Origin: Strigamia acuminata
Lineage: Eukaryota; Arthropoda; Chilopoda; Geophilomorpha; Linotaeniidae
Assembly (NCBI GenBank): GCA_949358305.1
Contig: OX442315.1
Coordinates: 2,358,001-2,418,000, forward strand
Length of the DNA stretch: 60,000 bases
Direction of reading: 5' to 3'
The notes below the pieces were generated by a model. The model was given only the letters and a program-made list of their open reading frames with translations, was not told where the DNA came from and made no database searches. Both the position numbers and the translations under genes were made by a program. How positions within the stretch are numbered: the stretch's first letter is position 1; every line of letters begins with the position of its first letter. Positions 55,716 through 60,000 of this stretch are shown piece after piece.

Positions 55716-58700
55716 ATGGCGACTAAGAGCGATGTGCAGTCGGTAACGTACGTTGAAAAATTGAACGGTAAGAACTACCCATCGTGGGAGTATCGTGTGA
55801 GAACGTTGCTGAGAGCCAAGGACGTCTGGACGGTAATTAAAGATGATTTGCCAATCAAGACTTTGGGCGAGAGTGATGTAGACTTTAAAACGAGGCAAGA
55901 CAAGTGGAATACAAGCGACGTAGAGGCATTGAATTTAATTCTTCAGACGATAGATTCGACACAATTACGACACGTGTTAAATAAGGACACAGCCAAGGAG
56001 GCCTGGCTGGCATTGAAGACTGAAAACCAGGGCGATTTGGCGGAACTTAAAGTACAAAAGAGAGTTGAATTGGGACACACGGTGATGAAACAAAGTGAGA
56101 CAGTAGCCACATACCTGGATAGAATGATCTCCATTCGGGAGGAATTAAGTTCAATTGGGGTCGTTATTGAAGAGCAAGAATTGTGTGCGCACATCTTGCG
56201 TGGCTTAAGTGCGGAATACGCAAATGTGATCACAAGTTGTGATGTTGCTGGGACGAGCACGATGAAACTACTCACTCTACGCCGTGCATTATTAGCCGCA
56301 GAAACTCGTAAGAATAGTGTTGAAGTGACCACTGATACCCGTATAGAGAGCGCCACCTGGATGAGGGGCGCAAATAGAGGAAGTGGCCGACGGCCAATGG
56401 GCACTGCAGGAGGAAGCCGGGGATCTGCAAGCAGGGGTGGACCAAAATGCTGGAACTGTGGACGCATTGGCCACCGATACGCAGAATGCCGACAACCTGT
56501 GGACCCGGCGGCTGCAGCTGACTTTCGGGGACGTGGTCGTGGTAGAGGACGGGGCTTTAATCGAGGATTTGGACGAGCGCGCAATCAGAGTGCAAACATG
56601 GCAGCACAAGAGTCGAGAAGAGTCAGTGAGAATGTACCTGACCTTGATTATGTTGTCGATTACGCGATGTCCACTGGAGCGGTTAGACCTGAGTGGAACT
56701 TGAATGTCTGGTTTATGGACTCAGGTGCCTCGTCCCACATGGCCAACAACCCTAGTTGTTTTAATCATTTGACCTTGAGTCGCGGCAAAGATATTTTTCT
56801 AGCCGATGGACGTAAGGTGCACTCGACCGGGTATGGTTCAGTATTGCTGACCACCAGAGTGGGCAGCGAGACAAGGCGAATACGATTAGATAATGTAAAC
56901 CTCGTGCCTTCATTGAAGACCAACCTATTATCGGTTGGAAGGATAATAGATTTGGGATTTATCGTATGCTTTGGTGACGGAATTTGCGAGGTCAAAACGT
57001 CAGATGGGACCAAAGTATTTCAGGCGCGAAAAATTAATGGTTTGTTTCAAGTGGAGACTACCTCGAATGACATTGATAGCTCACCAAGAATGAACATCGG
57101 GATGTCATCATTGGCCCACCCCCACGAACCGGACCAGCGAGCGAGTCGATTATCGATGGAGATGTGGCACCGACGATTGGCTCATTTAGGCTATCGGTCA
57201 TTGAGGGAGCTTTGGACCAGAAATATGGTGAAGGGATTGCATTTAAAGGATGCGAAGATTCCGAAAATATGCGACAAGTGTGCAATGGCCAAGAAAATCA
57301 GGGCACCATTCAAGCCGACGAATTATATTTCGGCAACAAAACCATTTGAGATGTTGCACGTTGATTTATGTGGCCCCTTCCGAAATGTATCGACATTGGG
57401 GAGTAAATATATATTTACTATTGTCGACGATTTTTCGAGAGCAATTTTCACGAGATTTCTGAAGGAGAAATCACAAACAGTAGGTGAATTTGAAAGTTTT
57501 TTGACAATGTTTGAAAATAAGTTTGGAAGTAAACTCAAGCGGTTGCGAAGCGATAATGGGACCGAGTTTCTAAACGAGAGATTTAAAAATTTGTTGACGA
57601 AGCGTGGCGTTCACCACCAATTAACAGTCCCATGGAGCCCCTCCCAAAATGGCGTCGCTGAGAGGGCCAACCGGAAGTTACTGGACGCGGCAAGGACCCT
57701 CCTGTTGGATTCGGGATTACCGATGCAGTTTTGGCAGGACGCGGTCGAAACAGCGGGCTATGCGTGCAACAGATCGAAGATGCGGAGATTCAACGTGGAG
57801 ACACCAATTGAACGTCTAACAGGACACAAGCCAGATGTTAGCAATATGAGGATCTTCGGATGTGTAGCCTATACTTGGATCCCCAAACAAAACCGTTACA
57901 AGTTGGAACCAACAGCACGTAAAGCCATCTTTATGGGATATCCGTTCCAATCGGCGGGATGGAAATTTTATGACCCAGTTAAAAAGAAATATTTCGTCGC
58001 AAGGGACGTGAAGTTTGATGAGGAATTAAAGGGATCGACATTACTTCCAAAGTTAGAGCAACCGCAATCTTCAGATGAACGAATATTGGATGAAGCGGAG
58101 CCAAACGGAACAATGCAAGTTCCGGTAACTCACGATGAGGTTCCGATTCAACAAGAATACAGGATGCCCAACAGGGCTGGTCAAGTGGGTCCTGAGAGGC
58201 GCTATCCGTTGAGGATCAGGAGACCCCCAGATCGATATGTCCCTTATGACCCCGGCCAAAGACCAAGACGTGGACAGAATAGGGTAGTCAGACCGGATGC
58301 TGACGTTTCGAACTTGATAAATGAGGAGGATGTACCTGACGCTAAACGCATAACGATACCAAAGACATATAAACAGGCAATGGAATCTGCCCAGTCAGTA
58401 CAGTGGCAAGAGGCGATGCAGAAAGAGATACAATCTCATACACAACAGGACACGTGGAAGTTGGTAGATCGACCCAAAGATGCAAAAGTGGTTGGATCGC
58501 GGTGGATTTATTCACTAAAAACCAACCAACAAGGACAAGTAATACGTTACAAAGCGCGTTTGGTGGCCCAGGGGTACAATATTTATAAAGGCGTTGACTA
58601 TGATGAATCTTTCTCTCCTGTAGTCAGACTCGCTACAATAAGGATTCTGATGGCACTAGCAGTGATGTATCATTTCCGGATTAAACACCATGACGTGGAG

Positions 58701-59912
58701 ACTGCTTATTTGCATGCCAAGTTGGGCCAGACGGTCTACATGGAATTGCCAAAGGGAATGGAAGTTCCGGGCGACAAGGTTTGCCTATTACAAAAGGCAA
58801 TTTATGGCTTACCACAAGCAGGCCGTGCCTGGCACAAAACATTGGAAGCTGAGCTTTTAAAAGTTGGATTTGTCAAGCACCCCACGGAACAATGTGTTTA
58901 TATCTACAGGCGTGGAAAGTCTACGATAATTATGGCGACATATGTTGACGATTTGTTGACCTTGGATGACAACAGCGAGCTATTAGATCATTTGATGGCA
59001 AGAATTCGGCGTTGTATCAAGGTGATAGATTTGGGCGAGATAAAGAGTTTATTGGGCATAAGGATAAAACAAGATTGGCACAAAAATCAAATCACCTTGG
59101 ATCAGTCAAAGTATATTCTTGAATTGGCATCCAAATTTGGATTAGAGCAGGCAAGGATTGTGAAAGTTCCTATGGAAGTTTCACAAAAATTGGATGCGCC
59201 GGATTACCCATTGGGTCCATCAGCAGGTGACAAGCCGTATAGAGAATTGATTGGCGCGTTACTTTACCTTGCTCAGGGTACGCGCCCAGACATCGCATTT
59301 CCTGTGTCTTTCCTCTCACAGTGGCTGAATGACCCGAAGGAAGCCCATTGGATAGCGGCCAAGAGAATCCTGCGTTACTTGATTGGGACGGTGAACTACA
59401 GTTTGAGATACACAAGTTCCAGTTCAGACTTGATTGGGTATACTGACTCATCCTGGAACGCATGTAATGCCGACGCAAAATCATTTGCGGGATTCATAAC
59501 TACTTTGAATGGAACAGCGATCACATGGCAAGCGAAGAAGCAGAGTTTGATCAGCTTGTCGTCTTGTGAAGCGGAATTTTCGGGTCTGGTGGAGGTCGCT
59601 AAGGAAGTGAAATGGGTCAAAAATGTTCTTGAAGATCTGAGATTGACAACTGATAAGGGACCGAAAGTAATTTTCTGCGACAACCAGCCAGCAATTGACT
59701 TGACCAAGAACCCGTGTTATCACGCAAGAACGAAACACTTTAATAGGAGAGTAGCTTTTATTAGGCAAGATGTTGAAGAAGGAATTTACAGTGTGATGTA
59801 TTTGTCAACCGATCAAATGCTCGCGGATATGATGACCAAGGCTGTCTCTGAAACGAAATTGAAGCAAGCGTGTGAAGCAATTGGATTAGTGAACATTTCG
59901 AATGAAAATTAA
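55716..59912 (+). CDS. Copia gag-pol polyprotein, intact, 1,398 residues
   Basis: Single uninterrupted frame from ATG 55716 to TAA 59912. Domains in order: UBN2-type gag (about 10-230), zinc knuckle CWNCGRIGHRYAEC (245-258), Arg/Gly-rich linker, aspartic protease with D335-S-G, integrase His/Cys domain (about 480-530), integrase catalytic triad D550, D613 and E649 (35 residues between the last two), reverse transcriptase with YVDD at 1076-1079, and RNase H with D1244. Order INT before RT is diagnostic of Ty1/copia. All catalytic residues looked for are present and no frameshift separates gag from pol, so it could be active. The region upstream to the LTR is a short leader with the primer site. 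Confidence 0.96.
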   Translation: MATKSDVQSVTYVEKLNGKNYPSWEYRVRTLLRAKDVWTVIKDDLPIKTLGESDVDFKTRQDKWNTSDVEALNLILQTIDSTQLRHVLNKDTAKEAWLALKTENQGDLAELKVQKRVELGHTVMKQSETVATYLDRMISIREELSSIGVVIEEQELCAHILRGLSAEYANVITSCDVAGTSTMKLLTLRRALLAAETRKNSVEVTTDTRIESATWMRGANRGSGRRPMGTAGGSRGSASRGGPKCWNCGRIGHRYAECRQPVDPAAAADFRGRGRGRGRGFNRGFGRARNQSANMAAQESRRVSENVPDLDYVVDYAMSTGAVRPEWNLNVWFMDSGASSHMANNPSCFNHLTLSRGKDIFLADGRKVHSTGYGSVLLTTRVGSETRRIRLDNVNLVPSLKTNLLSVGRIIDLGFIVCFGDGICEVKTSDGTKVFQARKINGLFQVETTSNDIDSSPRMNIGMSSLAHPHEPDQRASRLSMEMWHRRLAHLGYRSLRELWTRNMVKGLHLKDAKIPKICDKCAMAKKIRAPFKPTNYISATKPFEMLHVDLCGPFRNVSTLGSKYIFTIVDDFSRAIFTRFLKEKSQTVGEFESFLTMFENKFGSKLKRLRSDNGTEFLNERFKNLLTKRGVHHQLTVPWSPSQNGVAERANRKLLDAARTLLLDSGLPMQFWQDAVETAGYACNRSKMRRFNVETPIERLTGHKPDVSNMRIFGCVAYTWIPKQNRYKLEPTARKAIFMGYPFQSAGWKFYDPVKKKYFVARDVKFDEELKGSTLLPKLEQPQSSDERILDEAEPNGTMQVPVTHDEVPIQQEYRMPNRAGQVGPERRYPLRIRRPPDRYVPYDPGQRPRRGQNRVVRPDADVSNLINEEDVPDAKRITIPKTYKQAMESAQSVQWQEAMQKEIQSHTQQDTWKLVDRPKDAKVVGSRWIYSLKTNQQGQVIRYKARLVAQGYNIYKGVDYDESFSPVVRLATIRILMALAVMYHFRIKHHDVETAYLHAKLGQTVYMELPKGMEVPGDKVCLLQKAIYGLPQAGRAWHKTLEAELLKVGFVKHPTEQCVYIYRRGKSTIIMATYVDDLLTLDDNSELLDHLMARIRRCIKVIDLGEIKSLLGIRIKQDWHKNQITLDQSKYILELASKFGLEQARIVKVPMEVSQKLDAPDYPLGPSAGDKPYRELIGALLYLAQGTRPDIAFPVSFLSQWLNDPKEAHWIAAKRILRYLIGTVNYSLRYTSSSSDLIGYTDSSWNACNADAKSFAGFITTLNGTAITWQAKKQSLISLSSCEAEFSGLVEVAKEVKWVKNVLEDLRLTTDKGPKVIFCDNQPAIDLTKNPCYHARTKHFNRRVAFIRQDVEEGIYSVMYLSTDQMLADMMTKAVSETKLKQACEAIGLVNISNEN

Positions 59913-59956
59913 TTGTAAACTTTATATGCATGTATTAAGAATTTAATATGGGCGAG

Positions 59957-60000
59957 TGTTAGTAGTATTTCGTTTACAATGAGTTGTTTTTATGAATGGT
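59957..60000 (+). mobile_element. 3' LTR of copia element (partial)
   Basis: 44 bp identical to the start of the 5' LTR at 55403, cut by the window end. Confidence 0.93.

Larger units (their letters stand above)
55403..60000 (+). mobile_element. Ty1/copia-type LTR retrotransposon, 3' LTR cut by window end
   Basis: 5' LTR 55403-55578 (TGTTAG...CCCAACA, 176 bp), primer site 55579-55596, one ORF, and a 3' LTR starting at 59957 preceded by a short purine-rich ATGGGCGAG. The visible 44 bp of the 3' LTR equal the 5' LTR, so insertion is recent. It interrupts array copy 3 after GTCGAGAAT; the target duplication cannot be checked because the right flank is outside. Confidence 0.95.

Noticed and set aside
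55943-56609. 213- and 105-residue minus-strand frames
   Set aside because: Antisense shadows of the copia gag and linker.

Overview
The window is nuclear DNA of an invertebrate animal, most likely an arthropod or a close relative; the species cannot be fixed from sequence alone. Genes are split by short GT-AG introns (many of about 60 bp), intergenic DNA is AT-rich and full of hairpin and DNA-transposon debris, and the gene families are metazoan: TK1-type thymidine kinase, DEG/ENaC channels, immunoglobulin domains and a secreted cystine-rich peptide.

Layout. (1) 0-12.8 kb: a GC-rich block with an intronless thymidine kinase gene (minus), a tentative small multi-exon plus-strand gene, a clear three-exon zinc-finger gene (minus, 8.4-9.0 kb, convergent with it), and a degenerate array of a ~1 kb repeat whose minus-strand copies end in a cUUCGg hairpin followed by an (AATA)n tail. 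(2) 12.8-17.35 kb: the 5' half of a Ty3/gypsy-like retroelement (minus) with LTR, tRNA-Pro-like primer site, a very long gag and a gag/protease -1 frameshift site; pol is lost. A solo LTR of the same family lies at 30.2-31.0 kb. (3) 17.4-42.0 kb: two paralogous DEG/ENaC loci. The second (28.2-41.3 kb) can be assembled exon by exon with consistent phases into one 778-residue chain of two channel subunits in series (TM1-ECD-TM2-TM1-ECD-TM2). The first (19.3-22.2 kb) keeps the same fused exon and all of subunit B, but its 5' exons are not here. Introns and spacers hold nested hAT, Tc1/mariner, MULE, LINE and minisatellite sequence. (4) 42.07-55.40 kb: a nearly identical tandem array, period 5,919 bp, 2.25 copies visible. 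Each full unit carries a three-exon gene for a small secreted cysteine-rich (knottin-like) peptide with a TATA box and the 3' part of an Ig-domain gene. (5) 55.40-60.0 kb: an intact Ty1/copia element inserted in the third unit; its 3' LTR runs off the window.

The most interesting systems are the concatenated DEG/ENaC gene pair and the recently amplified peptide array. A deleted relative of the peptide unit lies at 23.6-24.0 kb, next to the first channel locus, so the two systems share local history.
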